DNA of 64,000 nt from Lysobacteraceae bacterium. GTDB lineage: Bacteria; Pseudomonadota; Gammaproteobacteria; Xanthomonadales; Xanthomonadaceae. Made by a program: the position numbers and the translations under genes. This document shows, one piece after another, positions 1 through 8,870 of the stretch. The stretch is taken from positions 124,001 through 188,000 of the forward strand of contig JAEUPQ010000026.1 in assembly GCA_016789405.1 (NCBI GenBank), given 5' to 3'. The notes under the pieces were generated by a model, which did no database searches, had not been told where the DNA came from, and worked only from the letters and a program-made list of their open reading frames with translations. Each line of letters starts with the position of its first letter. The stretch's first letter is position 1.

Positions 1-1
1 C

Positions 2-1501
2 AAGGTCGAGATCGTGCCGACCGCGATCGAGGTGTTGAACAAGGCCGAGGCGCTGCCGTTCCACGCGCACGAGAATCCGGGCGAGGAAGTGCGCCTGAAG
101 TATCGCTACCTCGACCTGCGTCGTCCGGAAATGCAGCACGCCATGCGCACGCGCATCCGCCTGGTGCAGTCGCTGCGCCGCTGGCTGGACGAGCGCGGCT
201 TCCAGGACGTCGAGACGCCGATCCTGACCAAGGCCACGCCCGAAGGCGCACGCGACTTCCTGGTGCCGGCGCGCATGCATCCGGGCGAGTTCTATGCGCT
301 GCCGCAGTCGCCGCAGCTGTTCAAGCAGATCCTGATGATGGCGGGCTTCGACCGCTATTACCAGATCGCGCGCTGCTTCCGCGACGAGGCCCTGCGCGCC
401 GATCGCCAGCTCGAATTCACCCAGCTCGACATGGAGTTCGCCTGGGTGTCCGAGCGCGAGGTGCAGGACACCACCGAAGAGATGATCCGCACGGTGTTCC
501 GCGAAACCATCGGTGTCGAACTCGATGCGGAATTCCCGCGCATGACCTACGCCGAGGCGATGCGCCGCTACGGTTCCGACAAGCCCGACCTGCGCATCGC
601 GCTGGAGTTCGTCGACGTCGCCGACCTGGTCAAGGGATGCGAATTCAAGGTCTTCACCGATTGGGCGAACCACGAGGACGGCCGCGTCATCGCGCTGCGC
701 GCGCCGGGCGCTGCCGCGCTCAGTCGCAAGCAGATCGACGACTGCGGTGCGCATGCTGCCAAGTACGGCGCGAAGGGCCTGGCGTGGATGAAGATCGACG
801 ACGCGGCCAAGGGCCGCGAAGGCATCACCTCGCCGATCGCCAAGTTCCTCGACGACGCCACCCTCGCGGCCATCGTGCAGGCGACGGGTGCGCAGACCGG
901 CGATGCGATCTTCTTCGGCGCGGCGGACTACAAGACCGCCAGCGACTTCATGGGCGCCCTGCGCCTGAAGCTGGGCAAGGACCTGAACCTCGTCGAGGAC
1001 GGCTGGCGCCCGCTGTGGGTCGTCGACTTCCCGATGTTCGAATGGGACGCCGAAGCGCAGCGCTACGTCGCCCTGCATCATCCCTTCACCGCGCCCGCCG
1101 TCGATGACATCGGCGACCTGCGCGCGAACGCGAAGACGGCGGTGTCGCGCGGCTACGACATGGTGCTCAACGGCAACGAGATCGGTGGCGGCTCGATCCG
1201 CATCCACAACTCGGCGATGCAGAGCGCGGTGTTCGACCTGCTGGGCATCGGCAGGGAAGAAGCGGAGCTCAAGTTCGGCTTCCTGCTCGACGCGCTGAAG
1301 TACGGCGCGCCGCCGCATGGCGGCATCGCCTTCGGCATCGATCGTATCGCCGCGCTGATGGCCGGCACCGAATCGATCCGCGACGTGATCGCCTTCCCGA
1401 AGACCACCACTGCGCAGTGCCTGATGACCGGTGCGCCGTCGCCGATCCCCGACGCGCAGCTGGCCGAAGTGCACGTGCAGGTCCGCCCGGTCGAATCCTG
1501 A
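2..1501 (+). CDS. aspS: Aspartate--tRNA ligase, 5'-truncated by the window edge
   Basis: This cytoplasmic class II aminoacyl-tRNA synthetase charges tRNA-Asp with aspartate. The frame is open from base 2, so the start codon and most of the N-terminal OB-fold (roughly 85-90 residues) lie outside the window; the GTG at 14 is internal to the protein. Visible class II landmarks are motif 1 around [11 protein letters not shown], motif 2 around [20 protein letters not shown], the bacterial insertion domain in the middle, and motif 3 near the C-terminus ([12 protein letters not shown]). The [13 protein letters not shown] stretch is typical of bacterial AspRS. The 3' end is complete. Whether the enzyme is discriminating cannot be judged without the N-terminus. 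yebC and ruvC lie about 13 kb downstream, whereas aspS is next to them in many relatives, so the intervening block may be an insertion. Confidence 0.97.
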   Translation, partial: KVEIVPTAIEVLNKAEALPFHAHENPGEEVRLKYRYLDLRRPEMQHAMRTRIRLVQSLRRWLDERGFQDVETPILTKATPEGARDFLVPARMHPGEFYALPQSPQLFKQILMMAGFDRYYQIARCFRDEALRADRQLEFTQLDMEFAWVSEREVQDTTEEMIRTVFRETIGVELDAEFPRMTYAEAMRRYGSDKPDLRIALEFVDVADLVKGCEFKVFTDWANHEDGRVIALRAPGAAALSRKQIDDCGAHAAKYGAKGLAWMKIDDAAKGREGITSPIAKFLDDATLAAIVQATGAQTGDAIFFGAADYKTASDFMGALRLKLGKDLNLVEDGWRPLWVVDFPMFEWDAEAQRYVALHHPFTAPAVDDIGDLRANAKTAVSRGYDMVLNGNEIGGGSIRIHNSAMQSAVFDLLGIGREEAELKFGFLLDALKYGAPPHGGIAFGIDRIAALMAGTESIRDVIAFPKTTTAQCLMTGAPSPIPDAQLAEVHVQVRPVES

Positions 1502-1704
1502 GGCAGGTCCGTTTCGCGTGACGCTTCCCGTGCCTGCGCTCGGCCAGGAAGCGCGGACGTCGCGCGTGCCGTGATGTCCGCAACCTGCGGGCTTCGGCGA
1601 ATCCATGAGGCCATCCCTCGTTCGGATGGCAGCCTTCGCACGCGGCGTCGCCGTCACGGCGATGCCGCGTGCGCCAAGACATGGATCTCAAGGAGTCAAG
1701 TACG

Positions 1705-1950
1705 ATGTCGAAAGCAAGAAAGCACTGGAAGAAGCTCTTCGTCGCAATGGCAGGCATGGCTGTGGTGGGCGCTGCGGTTGCAGCGATCCCGGCGCCGGGC
1801 ACCTACTGGCAGGAACGGACGTTCTACAACAGCAGCGGCACGGCGATCGGAGGCGTGTACTACGAGTGCAGCGGCCACGTGTCGCGCTGGGGCAACACGA
1901 GTGGCTCCGGCTACATGAAAGTGCAGCAGGGTCCCTGTTCGGACGACTGA
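1705..1950 (+). CDS. Small exported peptide, DUF6289-like
   Basis: An 81-residue protein of unknown function. The start at 1705 is chosen because an AAGGAG Shine-Dalgarno at 1690-1695 sits nine bases upstream; a longer reading from 1669 has no such site. Residues 1-26 form a basic N-terminus and hydrophobic core ending AAVAAIPAPG, a good signal peptide, so the mature product is probably a peptide of about 55 residues rich in Gly, Ser and Tyr with two cysteines (YYEC and GPC) that could pair after export. The pattern of a tyrosine-rich strand, a Cys, a Gly/Ser-rich stretch and a final Pro-Cys resembles the small DUF6289 family common in Lysobacter relatives; this assignment is from memory. It appears to be a single-gene unit. 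Confidence 0.7.
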   Translation: MSKARKHWKKLFVAMAGMAVVGAAVAAIPAPGTYWQERTFYNSSGTAIGGVYYECSGHVSRWGNTSGSGYMKVQQGPCSDD

Positions 1951-2146
1951 AGCAAGCTGTAAGTGATGCCATGTCGTTCGCGTCCGCCGAGAGGGCCGAC
2001 GCGAATGACTCGATGTGCGGTGATGCGATCGGACGCGTCGCAATTCGCGTGGCGCGACCGATTGCGCGTTGCTTCCGATTGTCGGGTCGACATTTTTCTG
2101 GGAAGGTGGCCACTTGTCCCCTGGATACCGGCGCCTGCCGCACCGC

Positions 2147-2671
2147 ATGTCACTTCGAATCCGCCGCGCCACCCCCGTGGATGCCGTCCGAGTCGCCGAT
2201 CTCGCGCGCCGCTGCTTCACCGAGACCTTCGGTCATCTCTATCCGCCGGAAGACCTCGCGTACTTCCTGGATGTCAGCTACACGCCGGATACCCAGCGCG
2301 AGGCGCTGGAGGATCCGCGTTCTGCAATCTGGCTGCTGGAGGAGGGCGACGACGCCATCGGGCATGTCTATGTCGGCCCGTGCGGCTTGCCGCATCCGGA
2401 GGCGGACGTGGCGGATGGCGAGATCAAGCGGCTCTACATCCTCAGCCACGCACACAACGGAGGCTGGGGCGCGCGGCTGATGCAGTCCGCGATGGACTGG
2501 CTGCTGCGCGAGGGGCCGCGCACGCTGTGGGTGGGCGTGTGGAGCGAGAACTTCGGCGCGCAGCGTTTCTACGGCCGCTACGGCTTCGAGAAGGTTGGCG
2601 AGTACCTGTTCCCGGTCGGTGCGACGCGCGACCATGAATTCATCATGCGTCGAGACATTCCGTCGATCTGA
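2147..2671 (+). CDS. GNAT family N-acetyltransferase
   Basis: A 174-residue acetyl-CoA-dependent N-acetyltransferase of unknown substrate. The ATG at 2147 begins MSLRIRRATPVD, the usual first strand of the GNAT fold; upstream codons in the same frame do not look like part of the domain. The acetyl-CoA binding region (motif A) is the stretch IKRLYILSHAHNGGWGARLM near residues 92-112, where the glycines of the pyrophosphate-binding loop are visible. The end WSENFGAQRFYGRYGFEKVGE is the classical GNAT helix-strand pair. It stands alone, convergent with the S8 protease gene, and the two share a bidirectional hairpin terminator. It could act on a small molecule or on a protein N-terminus. Confidence 0.88.
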   Translation: MSLRIRRATPVDAVRVADLARRCFTETFGHLYPPEDLAYFLDVSYTPDTQREALEDPRSAIWLLEEGDDAIGHVYVGPCGLPHPEADVADGEIKRLYILSHAHNGGWGARLMQSAMDWLLREGPRTLWVGVWSENFGAQRFYGRYGFEKVGEYLFPVGATRDHEFIMRRDIPSI

Positions 2672-2677
2672 CGTCGG

Positions 2678-2707
2678 AAAAAACGAATGCCGGGCAGTGC
2701 CCGGCAT
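2678..2707 (-). terminator. Bidirectional rho-independent terminator
   Basis: A perfect 9-bp stem (ATGCCGGGC / GCCCGGCAT, 2687-2695 with 2699-2707) closes a 3-nt loop. Read on the minus strand it is followed by CG and six T residues, a strong intrinsic terminator for the S8 protease gene ending at 2781. On the plus strand it follows the acetyltransferase stop by 15 bases with only a weak T run. Confidence 0.85.
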
Positions 2708-2780
2708 CGTTTCGAGAAGTCCGGCACGTCCGTGTGCCGTTGGGGGGGCGCATGAGCGACGCCCGGGGAAGCGTTCGCGC

Positions 2781-5276
2781 TCAGTCCTCGGCGCTGCGAT
2801 AGGCCACGTCGAAGCGACCCGCGGCGACCGCATAGGCGCCACGCGTGACCACGACGCCGGGATCGAACCACGCGTGCAGCGTCGGCTGCAGGTCGAACGG
2901 GCCCTGGACGACGGTGAAGCGCGCATTGATCAGGCCGCGATCCAGCGCGGCCTGGACGTAGCCGCGCAGCGAGGCCGGGACGTAGGCCGCGTCTTCGATC
3001 GGAACGCGCTTGCCGTCGTGGAATACGGTGAGCGAACCGGTGAAGGCCTGCGCTTCGTCCTGCAGGCCCATCGCCTGCACCAGCGAATATGCGAGGCTGA
3101 CGCGGGTGACATAGTCGTTCGGCCGGAAGGCGCCGTTGAGGCGTCCCATCACGCCCGCGTCGTTGTGGCCGAGATCGCGCAGCGGGCCGCCGGTGGCGAC
3201 GGCCGATTCGATGAAGGCGTACGACGGATGGCTGGTGCTGACGTCGCTCAGCGTGCTGGCGCCGTTGAACGGCAGTTGCTGGCGGACGCTGGCGCCCATC
3301 ATCAGGTACTCGGCCAGCTCGGCGCGCCTGAGGTACTGGTCCGGCTTGAACTGGCCATTGGCGAAGCCGTCCATCAGGCGGTTCGCGACGGCGTATTCGA
3401 TCGCCGTGCGCGCCGGGTGGCCGGCGATATCGCTGAGGCCGGTATAGCCGCCGCTGCGCAGGAAGCTGATCTCTCCGCTGACCGTGCCGGGCAGGCCGAT
3501 GCCGTTGGTCACGCCGAGCGGATCGACGCTGGTGCCGGACACCGAGCCGATGCCGCGCACCTGCAGGCGCCAGACGCCCGGTTTGCCCGGGGCGCCGGTG
3601 GTGACGGTATCGCCCAGCACCGGCAGCGCGATGGATGAGCCGTAGCGGTTGCCGTCGGGATCGACCAGGGCGATCGCCAGGGTGTTCTCGCCGATCACTG
3701 CGCGGGCAGAGACGAAGGCGATGTCGCTGCCGACCGAGAAGGTGTAGTCCTGCAGCGTGCCGACCGGCGAGAAGCTGAGCTGGAACGGCAGGTTCGGCAC
3801 GCCGCCGCTCAGCAGGGCATTGGCGTTGAAGCTGCGCAGTGCGTTGACCGTCGCGCCCCAGCCGTTGCGAACGCCGCTGGCTTCGGCGACGGCGGCGTAG
3901 GCATTCACGTGGCCGTAACCGGCTTCCCAGGACAGACGCGCGGTCATGTTGGTCGCGGTGCGCGCGAGGATGTCCTTGACCTGCGCCGGGGTGAGGTTGG
4001 GGTTGGCTTCCAGCATCAGCGCGACGATGCCGGCGACATGCGGCGTCGCCATCGAGGTGCCGCTGGAGTGGGTATAGAAGGGGAGGTGGGCAGGTGCGAG
4101 ATTCTCCGCGTCCTGCTGCGCGGCCAGCGCGGGCAGTGCGCCGGTCAGCGTGCGGGTGGACACGATGTCGACGCCCGTGGCGACGACGGTCGGCTGGTTG
4201 ATGTAGGTCCAGGTGCTGCCGTCGGCCATCGTGAAGGTGCCGGTCTCGCCGCGCTTGCCGCGCGAGGAGAAGGCGGTGAGCACCCCGTCTTTTTCGCCTG
4301 CGCCGACCGAGATCACCCAGGGTGCCTGCGCGTACGGGTTGTGGGTGTCTTCGCCGGCGCCATCGTTGCCGGCCGCGAACACGCTGACGATGCCGCGCTT
4401 GTACAGGTTGTAGGTGGCGATGTTGACCGGGTTGGCTGGATCGAACGGGCCGCTGCTGCCCCATGAATTGCTGGTCACGCGGATCGGGTCGCCGTAACTG
4501 AACTGGTTGGTGGCGGCATAGTCGAGGCCGCCGACGGCGTCGAGGATGGTGATGACCGCGCCCGAGCCGTAGCCGACGAGGCTCGCGCCCGGTGCGACGC
4601 CGCGGTACAGGCCGTTCGAGCGCGCGCCGGTTCCGCCGATCGTGCCGGCGCAGTGCGTGCCGTGGCCCGAGCTGATGTCGGTGTTGGGAATGCCTTCGAG
4701 GTAGGTGATCGGCAGCAGGCTGTCGACGGCGGCGAGGTTGGTCAGGCCGGTCGTGTTCTGCACCAGGTGCGGCCCGAATTTCAGGTCGTCATGCGTGCCG
4801 TCGACGCCCGAGTCGTTGACCAGCACGCCGACGCCCCGGCCACTGAAGGGAATGGCGCGATGGAAGTTGCCGGGATTGTCGACGGTGCGCGCGGCGCCGG
4901 ACATCTCCCGCTGTTCCTTGTTGAAGTAGCGCAGCGGCGCATTCAAGTAGATCGAGACCACGTCGTCGCGGCGGGCGAGCGCCTGGATCTCGGCGGGCGT
5001 GGCCAGCGCGCCGGCGATCGGCAGAGAGCGCATCGAGATGCCGCGATCGATGCCCAGCGTGCGCAGGATGGACAACTGGCCGGAGGTGACCGGGCCGGAC
5101 TGGCGATAGCTCACCACGATCTCGAGCTGGTCGGCGGCGCCGGAGGCGGCCATGCGCGAGAGCAGTTCGGGGTCGAGGCGGGCATCGGCGAGCGCGACGC
5201 CACTGGCGAGCAGGCCGAAGGCGAGGGCGGAGATGCGGAGGTTGCGGCGGGTGCGGACGGGCGAAGCAGCGAACAT
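2781..5276 (-). CDS. S8 (subtilisin-like) serine protease with SLH-like C-terminal repeats
   Basis: An 831-residue secreted serine protease. The ATG at 5276 has GGAG eight bases upstream and begins a signal peptide (basic start, hydrophobic LAFGLLASGVALADA, cleavage near residue 30-32). Residues 50-120 resemble an inhibitor I9-type propeptide. The S8 domain follows with catalytic Asp155 (NDSGVD), His205 (SGHGTHCAG) and Ser near 407 (GTSMATPHVAG), plus the oxyanion Asn in FAAGNDG. After a middle beta-rich domain, residues about 640-815 hold three repeats resembling S-layer homology domains (AIEYAVANRLMDGF, then FIESAVATGG, then YVQAALDRGLI). SLH repeats bind cell-wall polymers in Gram-positives and are less usual here. 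The neighbour at 5421-6791 is a shorter paralogue lacking them, so the pair looks like a tandem duplication. Confidence 0.92.
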   Translation of the reverse strand: MFAASPVRTRRNLRISALAFGLLASGVALADARLDPELLSRMAASGAADQLEIVVSYRQSGPVTSGQLSILRTLGIDRGISMRSLPIAGALATPAEIQALARRDDVVSIYLNAPLRYFNKEQREMSGAARTVDNPGNFHRAIPFSGRGVGVLVNDSGVDGTHDDLKFGPHLVQNTTGLTNLAAVDSLLPITYLEGIPNTDISSGHGTHCAGTIGGTGARSNGLYRGVAPGASLVGYGSGAVITILDAVGGLDYAATNQFSYGDPIRVTSNSWGSSGPFDPANPVNIATYNLYKRGIVSVFAAGNDGAGEDTHNPYAQAPWVISVGAGEKDGVLTAFSSRGKRGETGTFTMADGSTWTYINQPTVVATGVDIVSTRTLTGALPALAAQQDAENLAPAHLPFYTHSSGTSMATPHVAGIVALMLEANPNLTPAQVKDILARTATNMTARLSWEAGYGHVNAYAAVAEASGVRNGWGATVNALRSFNANALLSGGVPNLPFQLSFSPVGTLQDYTFSVGSDIAFVSARAVIGENTLAIALVDPDGNRYGSSIALPVLGDTVTTGAPGKPGVWRLQVRGIGSVSGTSVDPLGVTNGIGLPGTVSGEISFLRSGGYTGLSDIAGHPARTAIEYAVANRLMDGFANGQFKPDQYLRRAELAEYLMMGASVRQQLPFNGASTLSDVSTSHPSYAFIESAVATGGPLRDLGHNDAGVMGRLNGAFRPNDYVTRVSLAYSLVQAMGLQDEAQAFTGSLTVFHDGKRVPIEDAAYVPASLRGYVQAALDRGLINARFTVVQGPFDLQPTLHAWFDPGVVVTRGAYAVAAGRFDVAYRSAED

Positions 5277-5420
5277 GCGAAGGGCTCCACTGGGAAAAGA
5301 CCCGCGGATCGCGGGGCGGCTGCAGTATTCGCATCCATACGGTCGGGGTGCATCGGGAATGGGTCCCAGCCATGGCAAGTGAAAACCCCCAGCGACGACG
5401 GTCGCCGGGGGCACGGTGCA

Positions 5421-6791
5421 TCACAGGCCTCGAGCGACCTGCACGGCTTCGAGGGCGTCGACGTGGCCGCTGCCCACTTCATGCGGCTGGCGGCCCGGCA
5501 TCGCATTCGCGGTGGCTTCCAGCACCTGCTTCACCTGCATCGGCGAGAGCGACGGTCTGGCCTCGAACATCAGCGCGACGATGCCGGCGACGTGCGGCGT
5601 GGCCATCGAGGTGCCGCTCATGTGGGTATAGAACGCCGCGCGTTCGCCCAGCGCGAGATCCTGCGTTGTCGCCAGCAGGGGCAGGGCGCCGGTGAGCGCG
5701 CGGGTGGACACGATGTCCACGCCCGTGGCGACGACGCTCGGCCGGTTGACGTAGGTCCAGCTGCTGCCGTCGGGCATGGTGAAGCTGCCGCTCTCGCCGG
5801 GATTGCCGCGCGAGGAGAATTCGGCGAGCGAGCCGTCCTTGTTGCCCGCGCCGACCGAAATCACCCAGGGCGCCTGCGCGTACGGGTTGTGGGTGTTGTC
5901 GGTCGGTCCGTCGTTGCCCGCGGCGAACACGCTGACGATGCCTTTCCGGTAGGCCGCATGGCTGGCGATGTTCACCGGATCGGTCGGGTCGAATGCGCCG
6001 CTGGTGCCCCAGGAATTGGAGATCACGCGGATCGGCGAATTGAAGGCGTATTGCTTCGCGATGGCGTAGTCGTAGCCGCCGACCGCATCGAGGATCGAAA
6101 TGACCGCGCCCGAGCCGTACCCGACGATGTCGGCGCCGGGCGCGACACCGCGATGCAGTCCGCCGGAACGTGCGCCGCTGCCGCCGACGCTGCCGGCGCA
6201 GTGCGTGCCGTGTCCGGAACCGATGTCGGTGTTGAGCTGGTTTTCGAGCACCGTCACCGGCAGGAAGTCGAGCAGGGCGTGCACGTTGCCCAGCGCCTGC
6301 ACGTTCTGCACCACGTGGCTGCCGTATTGCAGGTCCGCGTGGGTGGCGTCGATGCCCGAGTCGTTCACCATCACGGTGACGCCACGGCCGGTGAAGCCCA
6401 GGCCTGGATCGGCCTGCACGGCATCCACGCCGGACAAGCGACGCGCGTCGTGGTTGTAGTAGCGAAGGTTGCGGTTGAGGTGGATCGACGCCACGTCCGA
6501 GCGCCGCGCGATGGCGGCGATCTGGCCCGGCGTGGCCATCATCCCGGCCATCGGCAGCGCCCGCATCCAGCGACCCTGCTGGATGCCGAGCAGGCGCAGC
6601 GCGGTGATCTGCCCGACGGTCGGCGCGCCCCCCTGGCGGAAGCTGACGATCACCTCCAGCCGGTCGCCGGGTGCGGCGGCCGCGAGCGCGCGATCGAGCG
6701 TTTCGCCCAGATCGGCAGCGGCGAGGCTGACCCCGCTGGCGAGCAGGCCGAGGGACAGGGCGGTCAGCTTCAGCATGGTGCGGCGCAGCAT
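5421..6791 (-). CDS. S8 (subtilisin-like) serine protease, short paralogue
   Basis: A 456-residue secreted subtilase. The ATG at 6791 is preceded by AAGGAG with a 7-base spacer. A signal peptide (LTALSLGLLASGVSLAAA) is followed by a propeptide region and the S8 domain with Asp144 (NDSGID), His194 (SGHGTHCAG) and the GTSMATPHVAG serine near the C-terminus. The protein stops shortly after the catalytic domain (SGHVDALEAVQVARGL), so it has no anchoring or secretion tail. It aligns without large gaps with the protease domain of the downstream neighbour (2781-5276), which retains nearly the same signal peptide core, LGLLASGVSLA against FGLLASGVALA. The two genes are 144 bp apart in the same direction and may be co-transcribed. 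Confidence 0.92.
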   Translation of the reverse strand: MLRRTMLKLTALSLGLLASGVSLAAADLGETLDRALAAAAPGDRLEVIVSFRQGGAPTVGQITALRLLGIQQGRWMRALPMAGMMATPGQIAAIARRSDVASIHLNRNLRYYNHDARRLSGVDAVQADPGLGFTGRGVTVMVNDSGIDATHADLQYGSHVVQNVQALGNVHALLDFLPVTVLENQLNTDIGSGHGTHCAGSVGGSGARSGGLHRGVAPGADIVGYGSGAVISILDAVGGYDYAIAKQYAFNSPIRVISNSWGTSGAFDPTDPVNIASHAAYRKGIVSVFAAGNDGPTDNTHNPYAQAPWVISVGAGNKDGSLAEFSSRGNPGESGSFTMPDGSSWTYVNRPSVVATGVDIVSTRALTGALPLLATTQDLALGERAAFYTHMSGTSMATPHVAGIVALMFEARPSLSPMQVKQVLEATANAMPGRQPHEVGSGHVDALEAVQVARGL

Positions 6792-7039
6792 GGTGTTTCT
6801 CCTTGGCAGGAATGAATGGGCGCCCGGAACGGCCCGGGGGCAGGTCGATGCTCGCCAAGGCCGCTCGGTCGGGACCATCCGGTCAAACCCCCGCGCGGGG
6901 TGGGGGAATTCCCTTACAGACGCTCGCGGCGCAGTCGATGTAATGTGCCGTCGAGGGTGACCATGGACGGGAGCCTCGTCGGCATGGCGCCTGCCGGGCG
7001 GCTTCGGCCCGGGTCTCGGCGCGACAGGGGGAGGGCTCC

Positions 7040-7876
7040 ATGAGCCGCTTGCGTACATGTCTGGTCGTGCTGGCCCTGCTGTTCTCCGTGCAGGCACCGT
7101 GGGCCGCCGCGCTGAATCTGCCGGTGCAGGTGAACGTGAGCGGCGACGTCGCCACCGCGAACATCGGCAACCCGCTGCTGCCTCCCTTGGCCGACATGAC
7201 CTTCGATTTCGAAGATGTGTCGGGCCTCAACACGAGCAGCCTCGGCCTGACCGCGACGCTGGTCTCGCCGCTCGACACCGGACTGCTCGCGCGGCTTCCG
7301 GGCGGCCTCCTCAACACGATCCCCAACACGCTGCCCTTGCTCGTCACCGTGGAGCCGCCACTGACCGGCGGGCTGTCGTTCCGCACGGTGCGCGTCGAGG
7401 TGCATACCCACCTGCTGCCGTACACCGCCGGCAGTTCCCTGCGCCTGTTCAAGGCCTCGCTGGGTGGAGCCTTCGTCGACATCACCGACGAAATCGCGCC
7501 CGGCAGCGTCCGCGCCCGTGGCACCACGGGCGGCTTCTCGCAGTTCCTGATCCTGGTCGACCTGCGCTACACCAGCACCGTCGTCGCGGCGAAGATCACG
7601 GCCCTGCGCAACCGCGTGAACACCCTGCCGTGGAGCGAGCGACAGCCGTTCCACGCCCTCATCGACCGTGCCGAAGCGGCCGTGGCCGTGGAAGACTTCG
7701 TCGATGCCCTCGATGCGACCCAGGACATCGCCGACCGCGCGCTGGCCCGCGCCGGCACGCACCTGCTCGACGAATGGCGCGCCGCACGCAACGGCGACAA
7801 CCAGGCCGGCGACCTCATCGCCGGGGCTGCGACGCTGAAATTCTCGATCGCCTACCTGCGCGACTACGGGGACTAG
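7040..7876 (+). CDS. Exported protein of unknown function (DUF6689-like)
   Basis: A 278-residue protein. A signal peptide (VVLALLFSVQAPWAAA, cleavage near residue 24) is followed by a beta-rich domain to about residue 180 and then a helical C-terminal domain (residues 185-270: ALRNRVNTLPWSERQPFHAL, then AGTHLLDEWRAARNGD). Eleven bases before the ATG begins a GGGAGG run that can serve as ribosome site. I do not recognise a catalytic motif. I recall an uncharacterised family (DUF6689) of this layout in Xanthomonadaceae, but the match is from memory. The gene is divergent from the S8 protease at 6791, with 248 bp between, and is followed by a hairpin terminator, so it is probably monocistronic. 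Confidence 0.75.
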   Translation: MSRLRTCLVVLALLFSVQAPWAAALNLPVQVNVSGDVATANIGNPLLPPLADMTFDFEDVSGLNTSSLGLTATLVSPLDTGLLARLPGGLLNTIPNTLPLLVTVEPPLTGGLSFRTVRVEVHTHLLPYTAGSSLRLFKASLGGAFVDITDEIAPGSVRARGTTGGFSQFLILVDLRYTSTVVAAKITALRNRVNTLPWSERQPFHALIDRAEAAVAVEDFVDALDATQDIADRALARAGTHLLDEWRAARNGDNQAGDLIAGAATLKFSIAYLRDYGD

Positions 7877-7900
7877 CGGCTCGCCAACAGGAGTTTCCGG

Positions 7901-7925
7901 CCCGGTGCGGTCGCGCGCCGGGTTT
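7901..7925 (+). terminator. Rho-independent terminator after the exported protein gene
   Basis: A 9-bp stem (CCCGGTGCG with CGCGCCGGG, one T-G wobble) closes a GTCG tetraloop and is followed by TTT. It lies 25 bases past the stop at 7876 and before the signalling operon. Confidence 0.65.
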
Positions 7926-7961
7926 GCGTACGCCGCGCATGAAAAAGTGAATGACTCGCTC

Positions 7962-7967
7962 TAAGAT
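7962..7967 (+). promoter_or_regulatory. Candidate -10 box (TAAGAT) of the signalling operon, possibly leaderless
   Basis: TAAGAT ends six bases before the ATG at 7974, so transcription would be expected to begin at or next to the start codon. No good -35 is visible at 16-18 bp spacing. The same spacing occurs before ruvB and queE. Confidence 0.4.
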
Positions 7968-7973
7968 CGGGCG

Positions 7974-8870
7974 ATGCAGGCACGGATCACAGCTCATCCG
8001 CCGGTGCACGCCGCGATCGTCCGTTCCCTGCGGGCGGGCGAAGGGCTTCGCATCGGACGCGGCGATGGCTGCGACCTGAAGATCGACCACCCCTCCATTT
8101 CGCGCGCACACGCCGAGCTGGTGCCGATGGCGCAGGGCTGGCGGCTGTGCGACCTGGGCAGCAAGAACGGCAGCTTCCTCGATGGCCGGCCCGTCCATGA
8201 CGACGTGCTGCCGCCCACCGTCTGGCTGCGTTTCGGCGATGTCTACTGCGAGTTCCGGATGCTCGACGCCGCCGAAGCCGCGGCTGCCGACGACGGCGCG
8301 CGCGCGCAGCGTGTCGCTGCGACCGCGCACACGGCCCGTCTCGACGCGGTGTCCGGCCTGGACGAACTGCTCGACGCCAGCCTGCGCGGCGCGCTGGAGC
8401 TGGCGCAGTGCGAACGCGGCTTCGTGCTGCTGGCGCGCGATGACGGCTTCGAGGTGCGGGCGAGCCTGGCCATGGATGCCGCCAGCCTGCGCCGGCGCGA
8501 GTTCTCCGGCAGCGTCGGTGCGGTGCGTCGCGCGCTGGCCGAACGCCGCACCGTGGTCGCCAACGACATCGGCCGCGAGGCCTGGCTGTCGTCGCGGGCG
8601 TCGGTCGTGGCGGCCGGACTCAGCGCCCTCGTCTGCCTGCCGCTGCACGATGGCGAGCGCGCCCTGGGTGCGATCTACGCCGATCGTGTCCGCCCGGGGT
8701 CGCCGATCACCATGCTCGACCAGGAACTGCTCGAAGCCTTCGCCGAACGCGCCGCGCTCTGGCTCGTGGCGCGCAGGGCGACCGAATTGCTGGACGCGCA
8801 TGCCGCCGCGGACCTCGATGCGCGGCGATGGGATGGCATCGTCGCCGCGCACGCGGGTGACGAGAGGTGA
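7974..8870 (+). CDS. FHA-GAF domain signalling protein
   Basis: A 298-residue cytoplasmic protein. Residues about 22-90 form a forkhead-associated domain, which binds phosphothreonine peptides; the hallmarks GRGDGCDLKI, SISRAHAEL and DLGSKNGSFLDG are present, including the Arg, Ser, His and Asn expected at the phosphopeptide site. Residues about 120-275 form a GAF domain (LDELLDASLRGALELAQCER, with LPLHDGERALGAIYADR near the end). It overlaps the kinase gene downstream by 4 bp (GTGA), so the two are translationally coupled. By analogy with other FHA/kinase pairs it probably recognises the phosphorylated kinase or a kinase substrate; that is inference. No transmembrane segment is seen. Confidence 0.88.
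   Translation: MQARITAHPPVHAAIVRSLRAGEGLRIGRGDGCDLKIDHPSISRAHAELVPMAQGWRLCDLGSKNGSFLDGRPVHDDVLPPTVWLRFGDVYCEFRMLDAAEAAAADDGARAQRVAATAHTARLDAVSGLDELLDASLRGALELAQCERGFVLLARDDGFEVRASLAMDAASLRRREFSGSVGAVRRALAERRTVVANDIGREAWLSSRASVVAAGLSALVCLPLHDGERALGAIYADRVRPGSPITMLDQELLEAFAERAALWLVARRATELLDAHAAADLDARRWDGIVAAHAGDER

Noticed and set aside
14-16. GTG at 14 as the true start of aspS
   Set aside because: The frame continues to the window edge and the residues before it fit AspRS; the gene is cut off by the window.
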